The notes beneath the pieces are model-generated. The model had not been told where the DNA came from. It was given only the letters and a program-made list of their open reading frames with translations, and did not search any database. This document shows, one piece after another, positions 45,929-57,417 of a stretch of 64,000 nucleotides of DNA; the first letter of the stretch is position 1, and every line of letters starts with the position of its first letter. Location: the NCBI GenBank assembly GCA_008711295.1, contig VUYV01000015.1:7805035-7869034 (forward strand). Direction: 5' to 3'. Made by a program: the position numbers and the translations under genes. This DNA comes from Anarhynchus alexandrinus. Its lineage: Eukaryota > Chordata > Aves > Charadriiformes > Charadriidae.

Positions 45929-47317
45929 CATCCCCAGGGAGCGGGAGGAAGAGCCCAGCACCGAACCCAGCTCCTTTAGCAGCTTGTCATCTTTCATGGT
46001 GGTTCGTACTTCCATTCCCTAAGGATTTACCCGGAAAATTATCTCATAGATCATCCCACCTAACATTAGGGACAGCATTTCCATTGCAACACAACCAAAT
46101 GCAGGCAATTCACCTTGCATTTTCTTAAGTAACACAGTGCAATAAAACAGCCTGCCCCGATTCCAGCCTAATCTAAAAACAACTTTATGGCTTCTAATTT
46201 TAGCGCTAATCTTCCTTTGCTATGGTTGTGTGATTTCTAATTATTTTATCCCCAAGCCTTGCTTTGACGGATAGTTGTACCTTTTCCAATGCCGAGTGAC
46301 TTGTAAAGTGCCTTTAAAAAATACGCCGATCATTTCAGGTTCATTTCCAGTTCCTACGCAAATAATATTCTCATATATGGCTTCACTGTGGAAATATTAT
46401 TATTATTATTGAAATAATAATAATAAAAGCAATGCAATTTTAAAAAGAGAGCTCTCTTGCTTAGGACGAACCCAACCCGGTCCTGCAAACACCGTATTTT
46501 CTCTTAAAAGTGGTTAAAGAGCATAAATCTGTTATCCAGATACGGATCTCTTAATAATTCAGTGCCTTTGGCTTGGCATCGCTCCCAGATCATTTCGCCT
46601 TTATCTATCCTTATTTTCAGGTTACAACACATCGAAGAGCAATCGGCCACGCCGAAACCTCGGGGGGGACTTTGCGAGGGACGGGGCGAAGCAGCGGCGG
46701 AGACGCGCTCGCCTCGATGCTCCCTGGGACCGTTGCCCCTCCAAATCCTCGGAATTTATCACAGGAAAGATCAGCCCTTGGCTGAAGATGTGTTGTAGGG
46801 GCTTAGGATGAGCCTCCGGCCCAGGCTCCTCAGCAGGCAGATGTCTTCTCTCCTGCCACGCTCACCTGAAGCAACCTCTCGATCCTCCTAATCGCTGACC
46901 TAGATCAAATCTGGATCTGACACTGTTAAATTGGCACAAAAAATTTACTGGGGAGAGGATGCTGCCCGCAGAACGTTTCGGGATGTTGAGGGAGGCAGCT
47001 GCCACCAGGTTGGAGGTCCAAGTAGGACCTGCCACCAGCAGCCAGCATCGGGGTGGGGGACGCAGACACGGGGCTTCTAGATGTTTGGTGGGTTATTTCC
47101 TTCCCCAGGATTTACATTACGCTCCGGTCAAGTGGAAAAACATCCATTTGACCTGTGACATTTTTGTTTTAGTTACTCTCCAAGCTTTGACAGCAGCGGT
47201 TTAAACACAGAGCACATGAGCTTCGGCACCGAGAAAGCACCCCGTCCCCACAAACTCAGAGTGGATGGGGAAAAACATCCCACTGCAGCCCTGACGTTGA
47301 ACACATTTCAACGTTGG
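45929..47317. other. No gene recognised; CpG-dense spot and ATT hairpin
   Basis: 46390-46430 has TATTATTATTATTGAAATAA followed by TAATAATAA, an inverted repeat able to form a hairpin. 46640-46750 is CpG-dense (about 15 CpG in 105 bases by eye). Around 46060-46320 the sequence is AT-rich and may be conserved. No exon was recognised. Confidence 0.45.
46640..46750. other. Small CpG-dense spot
   Basis: About 15 CpG sites in 105 bases, including GACGCGCTCGCCTCG. The surrounding kilobase is AT-rich and CpG-poor, so the spot is sharply bounded. Its function is unknown. Confidence 0.35.
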
Positions 47318-47421
47318 GGGGATATGGTGTAGGGGAGAACTTTGTAGAGTAGGGTAGATGGTTGGACTCGATGATCCCAAGGGTCTCTTCCAACCTAGAC
47401 AATTCTATGATTCTGTGATTT
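47318..47421 (+). mobile_element. CR1 LINE 3' UTR tail only
   Basis: About 100 bases of a CR1 3' UTR: GGTTGGACTCGATGATCCCA, GGGTCTCTTCCAACCTAGAC and ATTCTATGATTCTGTGAT. No ORF2 part remains. It resembles the 3' UTR of the 0.9 kb copy. Confidence 0.85.
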
Positions 47422-47965
47422 CTTCTTCCTCATTCTTCATTTTTCCTCCCTTTCACTTTCTGAGCCCGTTTCACCATCCGTGTCTTCCCCCTCCCCATTG
47501 GAAACGTGAGCTCAGCTCCCCACGGCCCAACACAATATCCAAGAGAGAAGGATACGGGGTGGATTATTATTTTTTAAAAAAAAAAAATTCCCTGCACAAT
47601 GCTGTCATAGAGCGTTTGAAATGGAGATTGTCATAACAGGAAACAACCCAGTCAAAGTCCTCAGGCCAGGGTCCCGAAAATGTCACCATACAGAGCTGCA
47701 AGGGATGGAGAATAACCCCTCTGTTCCCGCACGGGGAGAGGACGCTCTGGGAGAGCAGCCAGCGACACACAATCCCCACACCACCCTCATCTCAGGAGCT
47801 GGGCTTTAACCTCCGCTCAAATCAGTGGGGTTTTATTCATCNGGGGGGGGGGGAATCTGACAGACAGGGTTAAAAATTATAACCCTCCGTTGACCGATAC
47901 TTTTAGCAGCACAGAGAATTTAGTAGGGAATATCATCTCGCCCAGGAAGCCAACCCTGGAGGAGA
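47422..47965. other. No gene recognised
   Basis: T/C-rich at 47425-47510, an A run at 47576-47587 and a G run with an N at 47842-47853. No gene or repeat identified. Confidence 0.5.
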
Positions 47966-48700
47966 TCATAGAATCACAGAATGGTTTAGGTTGGAAAGGA
48001 CCTTGAAGATCATCCAGTCCAACCCCTCTGCCATGGACAGGGGCACCTCCCACTAGACCACGTCCAGCCTGGCCTTAAACACTGCCAGGGATGGGGCCTC
48101 AACAACCTCTCTGGGCAACCTGTGCCAGTGCCTCACCACCCTCAAAGTGAAAAACTTCTTCTGAATGTTCAATCTAAACCTGCCCTCTTCCACTTTGAAG
48201 CCATTCCCTCTCGTACTATCACTACATGCCCCAGTGAAAAGTCCTTCCCCAGCTCTCCTGTAGGCCCCCTTTAGGGCCTGGAAGGCCGCAATAAGATCTC
48301 CCCGGAGCCTTCTCTTCTCCAGGCTGAACAGCCCCAACTCTCTCAGCCTGTCCTCATAGGAGAGGTGCTCCAGCCCTCAGATCATCCTCGTGGCCCTCCT
48401 CTGGACACGCTCCAGCAGGTCCATGTCCTTCTTATGTTGGGGACTCCAGAGCTGGATGCAGTACTCCAGGTGGGGTCTCACGAGAGTGGAGTAGAGGGGC
48501 AGAATCACCTCCCTCGCCCTGCTGGCCACACTTCTTTTGATGCAGCCCAGGATGCGGTTGGCCTTCTGGGCTGCGATCGCACATTGATGGCTCATGTTGA
48601 GCTTCTCGTCGATCAGCACACCCAGGTCCTTCTCCTCAGGGCTGCTCTCCAGCCATTCCCCACCGAGTCTGTATTTGTGCTTGGGATTGCCCCGACCCAG
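47966..48700 (-). mobile_element. CR1 LINE fragment, long reverse copy
   Basis: On the minus strand it starts in [19 protein letters not shown], then [59 protein letters not shown] and [13 protein letters not shown], where a stop ends the first frame (48709-48377). The second part (48337-48053) carries [19 protein letters not shown] to LDVV, and the 3' UTR ends at 47966. A single stop replaces the Arg of IRGLE, as in the 23.2 kb copy, so the two may descend from related sources. The coding part is otherwise well kept. Confidence 0.95.
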
Positions 48701-49329
48701 ATCCTTCATCCTTAGTGCTTCCCAGTAACATCCACAGCATCCTGCTGCCTTCCTTCTTACTCCTAAAACTCACCCCCAAAATCCTCACTTCTCAAGCTCA
48801 CGCTCTGAGTTTGAGCTGGCCTCAGGGGCTGGAAGAACAAATCTTGGGTCAAATCCTGCCCGTGGCCACCAGGGCAAGGCACCGGGCTGACACCGCATCT
48901 CCACCAGGAGCCTATAAGCACCGCTTGGCCTTAGGCTCTTTGATTTCCAGCTATGCACCTTGGAGCAAAGATTTAAAATTTCTCAGAGGCACAACAACAA
49001 GGCCAGGTTTGGGGGAGAGAACGCAGCTGCTGTGAATTTGGTTAAATAAGATTTTCACCATTTGTTTTTCTGCAGAAAATAGTTGCTGGATTTATTTTAA
49101 AAAGCAGGCTCCTGCAGTCGTAGGTTTTGAGCCCTTCTTAAAAGTCTCACCTGAACAAGCATCCTTGCCAACAGATATTGAGATTTTAAGCCTTTGATTG
49201 ATTCTGATGGGAGTGAAAACATTTTGGGTGGGGTTTTTTTTTGGTTTGTTTTTACAGCTTTCTGCAAGTTAACTTCAAGACAACTTCCCAAGCAGAAGAG
49301 CTGGTGACCATTGCCAAAATGGTGATCCA
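48701..49329. other. No gene recognised
   Basis: Unique-looking sequence directly downstream of the 5' break of the CR1 copy. There is a T-rich run at 49222-49240. Nothing else could be supported. Confidence 0.5.
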
Positions 49330-49510
49330 GCAATTCAGGTTGCCCAGAGAGGTGGGGGATGCCCCATCCCTGGAAACATTCCAGGTCAGGTTGGACGGGG
49401 CTCTGAGCAACCTGATCTGGTTGAAGATGTCCCTGCTTATGGTGGGGGGGTTGGACTAGATGGCCTTTAAAGGTCCCTTCCAACCCAAACCATTCTGTGA
49501 TTCTATGATT
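49330..49510 (+). mobile_element. CR1 LINE fragment, 3' tail
   Basis: It encodes RLPREVGDAPSLETFQVRLD and GALSNLIWLKMSL, then the 3' UTR with ACTAGATGGCCTTTAAAGGT and an ATTCTGTGATTCTATGATTC tail. A clean GDAPSLETFQ-subfamily member. Confidence 0.93.
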
Positions 49511-49750
49511 CCCCCCCGGAAGCAAAGGAGATATATTGTTTTATATTTATAATTTATTATATATATTTATTATTGTTATTATCATAGTGTCAAGCCACTG
49601 ATCTACACAGTGACAACCTTCAGGGGGGAAAAAAAACAATCCACGGATTCATGGGATGGATAACTAGGAATGTCATTTCAGATGGTCCACACAGCCCAGA
49701 ACATCAAATTTCACCCATCATCCAGGCAGAGAATTAGCATAATTACCTAG

Positions 49751-49838
49751 GGCTTGATCCTGAAAGGTGCCGAGTGCAGTCAAGTGGTCTCCACTCCCAT
49801 AGAGTTCAGTATCTCAGGGGCTCTCAGCAGGGTCAGCC
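49751..49838. repeat. Possible ancient palindromic amniote repeat
   Basis: GGCTTGATCCTGAAAGGTGC followed by CGAG, ACTCCCATAGAGTTCAGT and CTCTCAGCAGGGTCAGCC. The two ends (GATCCTG...GGTGCCGAG and CTCTCAGCAGGGTC) are imperfect inverted complements of each other. This order recalls an old interspersed repeat seen in reptiles and birds (a GATCCTGCAAGGTGCTGAGC-type arm, then an ACTCCCATTGAAGTCAATGG centre). The family name is not certain. Confidence 0.35.
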
Positions 49839-51994
49839 TTGGAGCCTGGGCAAAACAAGACAGGTTGGTCTTAGTCAAGTCCTTTGTAAAGAACCTACAC
49901 AACCAATAATTAAAAAAAAAAAAACCATAAAAACATCCCAGCTCCACGTATTTTTGTATGGGGAACTACTGCAATGATCATGCAGACCATGGCTGGAGAG
50001 GTGCTCTCCAACCCAGAGGCTTTCTCTGCAGATCGGGGATGGATGACTGCAGCACACAGGAGAGAAACAACACCGGGATGAAGCTTTGGTCCACACCCAA
50101 GAACACCAAAATGATGTTTCTCAGGGGTACTGCTTTATTGAAGCCATCACACGTGGACACGTGCGCTGTCAACACCGTCCCGGAGCTAACACACCTCCCT
50201 GGCAGAAGACAAACTCCAGGGTTGCCTTGCCCAAGCCTATGGGAAGCGATAAGCCTGGAGATAAGAGAAGTTTGCCGGGTTTCCAGGGAGGAAGCCGAGG
50301 AACACCCCTCCGTGCTCCTGCCGGCTGGCAGTGACGCGTGGCACGCCAGCCCCGGGGCGGGCATGGCCGTGCCAAGAGCGGGGTGAAGGGAGGGAAGAGG
50401 ATGACGGGGACAGGATGACGGCACTTTTCTCCCTACAGCCCTTTGTTTGGGAGGTCCCCCGAGATGCTCAGCTCGGGGTGGCCAAGTCCTCCTTCTTCTT
50501 CCCCTATAAGGGGAACGGATGAGGGGAGGAAAACAATGCTCTCTCCTCACTTGCCTAATGGAAGAACAAAAGCACAGCGATCCCTTCCAAAAATGTCTTT
50601 TGAGGAACAGACGATCGAGTCCGAAGGCCCAGTATTTTTGGTTTATTTATTTTTGGATGAACTCCAGCCTGGCAGCGTCCTTCTGTCCTTCCTCCAGACT
50701 CTTACAGGACTTGTCCAGAGCTACACGGATCACGCAGGGCTTGCGCAGACCCCAAAGCCAGTCTGGGATTTAACATCCAGCACCTTGTAGAGGTGATGAA
50801 ACCAAAGGTGAGGTTCCTCCACCAGACCCCATCACAAACAAGCCTTGGCCGTGAGGTGGAAGGGACAAGGGGGCATCACCCACCCATAGCCCTGGTCCAG
50901 TGGGACGCGTTCGGCAGGAAGGGTCTGCCCCACTGGAAACTGGGACCAAAACCCAACTAAAGCCAAAACCAGCATCAGACCTTTCATTGCTCAGCGGCGG
51001 TGGCCACTACAGAGCAGAAGGGGATTTCTGCCACATTGATTGCTCATGGAAAGTCCCCGACTGGCCCACAACCGTGGAAAAAATGGAAAATATAACTTTA
51101 AAACCAAGTTGGTGGCAGGCTGTCTATTTTTCTCTCCTGTGACTAGTTACCATGGATAGATTTCTGAGGTCGACCGTGCAATTGTTCCCTGCGCTGCTCC
51201 TATTAAACGGAAGATGAGCAAATCATCCCATTCGTCCCGTACTTTTTAATTTCCAGAAATTCTTTGTTCATTTGTTTGCTTAAATTATTTCGCTTGTTTA
51301 AAGAAACAATGCAGTCTTACAAAGCCAGGACCCAAATCTCTCGAGTAACCCTGCTGTGGTTCGTTACTTCTACGCTAGTTAACAAGGCCAGTAATTTCCC
51401 TATGGTTTAATAGAAAAATCTTCTTTCCCGAATGCACTACTGTATTCCGGTGATGTCGCAGGTGAAGGATACCCTAGGCAAAGCACATGTCCTCCTCAGG
51501 GCTACTGTATAAAAGCAGGGACCCTAAATGGTGCTTTTTTCACCCAAAGGGGTGAAGGTACCCTAAACTGAGCTTTCTTCACCCAAAGCAACCCCCTCAA
51601 GTTGGGGAGGGGACTTGGGGGTCCCTGTCTCTCCGCTGAGCCTTGCCTTGCTCGGCACATCAGTTCCAGCTCTGCTTGGCAACGGGCTCCTGGAGCATCC
51701 CAGTCCTCATCCCAAAACGCGGACTGGTTTATCGCAGTGTGCCGGGATGAAGTAGACGGTAGCGGAGGGGCAGATCCCTGGGGTGGGTGTGCTGGCAGAG
51801 GTGGGCGTACGGCGTCTTTTACTAACGATACGGACTGCAAAGTAAACGGGACATCTGCCGATTGCCGGGCCACAAACTGCCCTTCTCACTGGTTTTACAA
51901 ACCTCTTTCCAGGACCAAATCAGAACACGTTCTAAAAGATTAAAATCAACACAGAGCAGAACTTGTGGAAAACAAACACACACATAAAACATAC

Positions 51995-52008
51995 ATATAT
52001 ATATATAT
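51995..52008. repeat. (AT)7 dinucleotide tract
   Basis: ATATATATATATAT follows AACAAACACACACATAAAAC. It is a short simple repeat. Confidence 0.85.
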
Positions 52009-52747
52009 CAAAAACAGCCCAGAAAAGCCCTGTTGAGATGCACATGCAGGTGAAATGCCTCCTGTGCTGGGTGAGAAGCTGGCAGCGCTGCCTTCACTTA
52101 CAAGGACATCTGCCCTACAAGTGCCTACAACAGCTCCTCGATGTTATTTCTACAATAGGATTTGTCAAGCGACAGCTACAGATGTTTGCACGGAGCCCTC
52201 TCGCTTATCCAGTGATAATACCGCACGCCCGGGGACAGCCGGACAAGTCGTACCGCGTAAATAATAAATATACGGCTGGGTTAATCGGAAAGAGGCGGTG
52301 AGCAACGCAGAGATTCCCACGGACTCCCCGCCGCGAGGAAGGAAACAAGAAAATGCCCTGACCTAAGCAGGGGTGAGTCTCACACGGGCACACAGATCAC
52401 AGGGAGATCGCAGGAGCTGTTTGCAGATCATTTACCCAACATGAATAATTCAAGCAGAAGCGGCTGGAGGTATGAGAACAGAGAGATGGGACCTCATCAC
52501 CGCGGCTTCGGGCAAGGCAAAGAAACCACGAGCCCCACTAAAGTCCTTAGCCTGGTGTTGTTACTGTCATGACTTTGCTGTGAATCTCGTGATATACAGT
52601 GTTTTACCAGATCAACAGCTGATGATGAGCATCCTTTCCCTTCCTCCTCCAGGCAGTTTTGTGATTATTTGGCTGGGCACGTGGGGGAAAGTGATGTATT
52701 TTCTGGAAACCTTTAGGACCCACCAGCAGTCCCCTGCATAATTACAC

Positions 52748-53146
52748 GAATCATAGAATCATAGGACAGTTTGGGTTGGAATGGGACATTTAAAGGCCAT
52801 TCTAGTCCAACCCCCCTGCCACAAGCAGGGACATCTTCAACTAGATCAGGTTGCTCAAAGCCCCGTCCAACCTGGTCTTGAACACCTCCAGGGATGGGGC
52901 AGCCACCACCTCTCTGGGCAACCTGGGCCAGTGTCTCACCACCCTCAGCATAAACAATTCCTTCCTTCTATCTAGTCTAAAATTATCCTCTTTTTTGTTT
53001 AAAATCATTACCCTTTGTCCTATCGCAACAGGCCCTGCTAAAACATCTGTCCCCATCTTTCTTCTTAGCCCACCTTAGCTACTGGAAGGCCGCTATGAGG
53101 TCTCCCCAGAGTCTTCTCTTCTCCAGGCTGAACAACCCCAACTCTC
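52748..53146 (-). mobile_element. CR1 LINE fragment, reverse orientation
   Basis: The plus strand shows GAATCATAGAATCATAGGAC, TTTAAAGGCCATTCTAGTCC and CAACTAGATCAGGTTGC. The minus strand encodes [40 protein letters not shown] and upstream [22 protein letters not shown] sequence ending at about 53146. The frame is broken near 53056. Confidence 0.94.
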
Positions 53147-56100
53147 TCCAAATAATTACTTGGCCACGCACCGCATCTGATCCTCAGGGCTCTGGGTTCC
53201 CCACCCTTGTTTTTAAATTCCATGCAGAAAAATTAACTAATTAATATATGTCTGACAGATGTTCTTTGAAAGAGATACCACGTCTTCAAAACACAAGATG
53301 ATGAAAGGAGTAATCGAGTAGATTAGACTGACCAGAAAAGCAAGGATTGTGGCATGACGGTGGAAAGCACAGCTTTAAATCTTTCTCTGATATTTATGGT
53401 GGTTTTATTTGCATATCAAACTATGTGCCAATTAGCTGTATATAAGTCTATGATGAAATTATGCCGTGTAGCTCTCCAAAGTGAAGAAACGCCAGGGCTG
53501 GGCTGCGTAATCACCCTTAACTCTGCCGCTCCAGGTGTTCCCATTCTAGCTTGCTCCTAATGATCGTGTACTATTTCCCAATAACACAACTGAACAACGT
53601 GCGTCTTTTGCAACCCTACAGAGGCATACGCAACATTCCCATATACCATAAGCTACTTTTTGTGTGGTGGGACCTCTGCATCTCCTGTGGCTGCTTCAGG
53701 ACCATTATTTTTTCATTCTCCTCCAGCTATTTACATCTACCTGCCGCCCCTTGTCTCAGACTACCATCTCTTTAGGGCAAGCTTTGGCTCTGTTGAGGCT
53801 TTGCGCCACCCCACAGGAAAGTGGGGATCCTGCTTGAAGACCTGTAGGTGACACTGGGATAACAGAGACACACGCTCTCATTTTACATATCAAAAGGAAC
53901 GTGTGGAAAGCAACAGCCTGGTCCTGGAGCAGCACCACCTGCCTGGAAGTCAAACTATCCACCTCAATGAGGTCTTTGTGGTCTGGTAGGTATCTGCAGA
54001 AGGCCACATGCAAAGCTGGAGCCTACGGTACTGTCTGCAGTCACAGCTAGCACCAGTTACAGACAGTGCTGCCTGAAAATTAGGCCAGCCACCCTGCCCG
54101 TGCAGGCAGGGGAAGGTCTGGGGAGAAGGGGTCCTGGAGGGGCAAGCAGTGCTGGTGTTCCTCATGGCTTTGTCTCATTGAGGAGCACCAGTGCAGGTCC
54201 CTGTAGAAATAAACCAGGCAGCTACGTGATCCCAGCCCATCCCAACACCTGGATTCAGCAGTTCTATCCTCTTTCAATACTTGGAATGGAAAATGGGACT
54301 TCATATATCGTGTTGTTATGACGGTTACGTCCCAGTTATGTCCCACTCCCTCTCTTGCCCCCTTCAGCAACCTGCGCCCTTTACCCTCCAACAGCCATAT
54401 TATGTCCCATGATGTTCTACACGTACAGATCACTGCTCAGGGTGAGTCCCTAAAACCAGTGCCTCTGCTCCCTCCCAGTTCCCTTCTACTGGGGCGCCTG
54501 GAGGAGACTCGTTCTTCACAGCTTTATAATGAAACAAGCCATCAACTGGGTCAACTGCTATGATGGGCAACTGTGCCATCTTACGATTACTGCCAGGTTG
54601 CCTTCATTCACCTACGGCCACCAAATTAAGCCAGCAGGAGGTTCAAGACAAGGAAACAGAGATGGTTTCCCTGCAGCAGATGGTGGATCTGCAGAGCTCC
54701 TTGCTGAAGGACTTGCGGGAGCAAGTATGTGCGGGTTTCAGGAGAGACTGGATGATCCACTGGGATTAACGAACAAGTGCACCACTACAGGATGAGGATA
54801 TCCCCGTTGCTGGAAACAGGTCTTATCACGATCTGTTAGACCAAGAGCCTCATATCACACATTTCTTGCCACTCTTACCATGAGTATTTGGTTTGCAGGT
54901 CAATTATGGCCACAAGCAAGGGCAGCATCACTGAACTCCAGGCACGGTACAGACACATCAGAAGAGTTCCCAGCTCAAATGGGTGGGACAGATATGTCAT
55001 GGGAGGCATTTTACTGGTGGGGAAGTGTCACCTGGACACCGTGTAAGACACACTGCACAGAAAAGCTGTGCCCAAGGTGGGAATCGAGCGCTGACCTCCT
55101 GAGCCCCCTTCCAGTTTATAATGACACCCCTGTCCTTCATGGTTGATAGACACTGGTCCTGCCTGTCTTCCCTGTTGCTCATACACCAATGTATCTCAAG
55201 AAACATCTTTTTCCACCCAGAAACCTTGCCCAGAAAGCAAGAGAAAACGTTTGACATTAATGGTGGAGCAGTAACTCTCTGGGATAGCCAAAAATCAACT
55301 CTACAGCATTTGATGCGTGTGGGACACATCACTGAAGGGAAGCAACCCTCCTCTTCATACACCCACAACAGTATTTACCTTCTTGATGATCTTGTGATGC
55401 CACTTTTAGGTTAGGATTGCTATTAACCACTCTGAGCTTTCCCTGCAGACGTGCTCCCAAGTAGGTCTTCTTCCAAGAAAACCCCAGACATAAACAAGCC
55501 ACCCCTAGGGATGACGTGAAGGGGAGTAAGGAATGAGCCTGCATTCCTCGGGACCAATTTTTTTTGGCCCAACAGAGGTAGCAAGTTTGACTAATTTGAG
55601 CGATTAGGCACATATTCAGACATAAAATATTAATATGAGAACAAATCAAAGGCAGCTTGGCCGGCTGGGCTCCTGCTTTGAATTCATTACATATACAAAG
55701 AAAATAAAAGAGGAGAAGAAGGAAAAAAAAAAAAGTTTTATCTTTTCAAGTACGTATGAAAAGGTATAAATTCCCGCCCGACTGCAGCACTTGGCCTCGC
55801 TGGGCTGGTAATTGGAACCAGCGTGCTCCGCTTCCCGGGCGTCCCATTCACAAGCGCGAGAAGGAAGCATTCAATTTTTCAATAGGAAATTTCATCGCCG
55901 GAAAACAATCCACCTTCCTCGCCGCCGAAGAAAAGCCGGAGGGCGAGTTCTCTCCTCGACCACGGTTTCGGCTTACTGCCAGCCCCAGCCAGAGCTGCCG
56001 GCGGGCAGGAGGAAAGGCTGCAGCGCCGACTCCGCAGACCATCCCGAAGTCATGAGGTTGTCCTCAACACAAAGCTTGGTGCTTTTCTTTTTTTTCTTTC

Positions 56101-56311
56101 TTTCTTTTTTTCCTTGTAAGCACATCGAGTTCTTTTCTTTTCCTTTGGGAGCGCTCTGAGGTCCAGTTTCCAACTTTTCTTTCCATAACCACATGGGCTA
56201 AACGATCCCAGTATTGTCATGACAGTTTTCCTGAGATTTTCAGCTTTCCACCCAATTCCAGACCTGGCACTTCATGGAAAGCACCCGGGTGTATTCACGC
56301 ACAAGGGGATA
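53147..56311. other. 3.2 kb without recognised gene; CpG pocket at its 3' side
   Basis: No CR1. 53220-53470 is AT-rich and could be conserved. 53755-53870 (CTCTTTAGGGCAAGC, GTGGGGATCCTGCTTGAAG) weakly resembles the 3' end of an old reptile/bird repeat. A short plus frame at 54560-54769 has a helix-like Gln/Glu/Leu-rich stretch but no known family. Pyrimidine-rich sequence lies at 56080-56120. Confidence 0.45.
55772..56050. other. CpG-island-like segment
   Basis: About 25 CpG sites were counted by eye in 280 bases with roughly 58 % G+C, close to the number expected without CpG loss. Clusters include CCTCGCCGCCGAAG and CAGCGCCGACTCCGC. The segment is bounded by AT-rich DNA upstream and a TTTCTTTCTTTCTTTT tract downstream. 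It may be a promoter or enhancer. The frames across it (99 and 115 codons) are not recognised. Confidence 0.45.
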
Positions 56312-56799
56312 TACAAGAAGGACATGGACCTGCTGGAGCGCGTCCAGAGGAGAGCCATGAGGATGATCCGAGGGCTGGAGCACCTCTCCTATGAGGAGAG
56401 GCTGAGAGAGTTGGGGCTGTTCAGCCTGGAGAAGAGAAGGCTCCGGGGAGATCTTATTGCGGCCTTCCAGTCCCTAAAGGGGGCCTACAGGAGAGCTGGG
56501 GAGGGACTTTTTACTGGGGCATGGAGTGATAGGACGAGGGGGAATGGGTTCAAACTGGAAGAGGGCAGGTTTAGATTGAACATTAGGAAGAAGTTTTTCA
56601 CTTTGAGGGTGGTGAGGCACTGGCACAGGTTGCCCAGAGAGGTTGTTGAGGCCCCATCCCTGGAGGTGTTCAAGGCCAGGCTGGAGGTGGCCTTGGGCAA
56701 CCTGGTCTGGTGGGAGGTGTCCCTGCCTATGTCAGGGGGGTTGGAACTGGATGATCTTCAAGGTCCTTTCCAACCTAAACCATTCTATGATTCTATGAT
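56312..56799 (+). mobile_element. CR1 LINE fragment, well preserved 3' end
   Basis: It starts in [20 protein letters not shown] and is open in one frame through [40 protein letters not shown] and [20 protein letters not shown] into the 3' UTR. TCTGG replaces the usual TAG stop, so translation would run on for about 50 codons. The 3' UTR is complete, with two ATTCTATGA units. It is nearly the same sequence as the 23.2 kb copy, which suggests recent shared ancestry. Confidence 0.95.
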
Positions 56800-56941
56800 A
56801 TTTTGCACAGGGATTTCCCCAAAGACAGAACCCACTTCTAGTGGGTTTTTATGAACCTGGGATTGAGCAAAAATCACTTTACACCAACGTGGGGGTTTTT
56901 TTTAATAGCTGTTTTTTAAACTTTTTTTCATTCCTGAAGTC
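56800..56941. other. No gene recognised
   Basis: A short spacer. CCCACTTCTAGTGGG near 56831-56845 is a small perfect inverted repeat with no known role. Confidence 0.5.
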
Positions 56942-57417
56942 AGTGCCTTAAAAAGTTTGATAAGGCTTGAAGGCCACAAAAACCTGTGAGAAACTCCAGC
57001 AGGATCCAAGAAAGCCAAGTGACAGGCAAAGGGACTGAGCAGTGCGTCGGCAGATGAAACGCAGCACCGGCCAACGTAAAACCGATGCAGAACAACCCCT
57101 GACAGTGGTCGCTGCAAGGACCAAGCTTCAGGATTAGACAGACTCAGAAGCGACTGAGCAAAAGAGGCTACCATCTTTGGTTTGGTCGTCTTCATACAAT
57201 CNAGTGCCTTAAAAAGTTTGATAAGGCTTGAAGGCCACAAAAACCTGTGAGAAACTCCAGCAGGATCCAAGAAAGCCAAGCGACAGGCAAAGGGACTGAG
57301 CAGTGCGTCGGCAGATGAAACGCAGCACCGGCCAACGTAAAACCGACGCAGAACAACCCCTGACAGTGGTCACTGCAAGGACCAAGCTTCAGGCTTAGAC
57401 AGAGTCAGAAGCGACTG
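56942..57417. repeat. Direct duplication of about 215 bases across N 57202
   Basis: 56942-57156 matches 57203-57417 with about five single-base differences (AAGTGACAGG/AAGCGACAGG, GATGCAG/GACGCAG, GTCGCTG/GTCACTG, GGATTAG/GGCTTAG, AGACTC/AGAGTC). That is about 2 % difference, higher than at the other N junctions. 57157-57201 (AGCAAAAGAGGCTACCATCT and on) is present only before the N. Either diverged haplotypes or a true tandem repeat broken by a gap. Confidence 0.88.

Larger units (their letters stand above)
49511..52747. other. 3.2 kb without recognised gene
   Basis: Contents: an AT-rich run at 49535-49585, an old-repeat candidate at 49751-49838, an A run at 49911-49925 and an (AT)7 tract at 51995-52008 preceded by CA-rich sequence. 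A 190-codon minus frame at 49978-50550 lies in GC-rich sequence and has no recognisable domain. Confidence 0.45.

Noticed and set aside
49978..50550. 190-codon open frame on the minus strand
   Set aside because: It lies in GC-rich sequence where stop codons are rarer. There is no domain I recognise, and overlapping frames on the other strand are about as open.
53755..53870. Resemblance to the 3' end of an old reptile/bird interspersed repeat
   Set aside because: The order of short words is suggestive (CTCTTTAGGGCAAGC, GTGGGGATCCTG), but too many mismatches remain to assign a family by eye.
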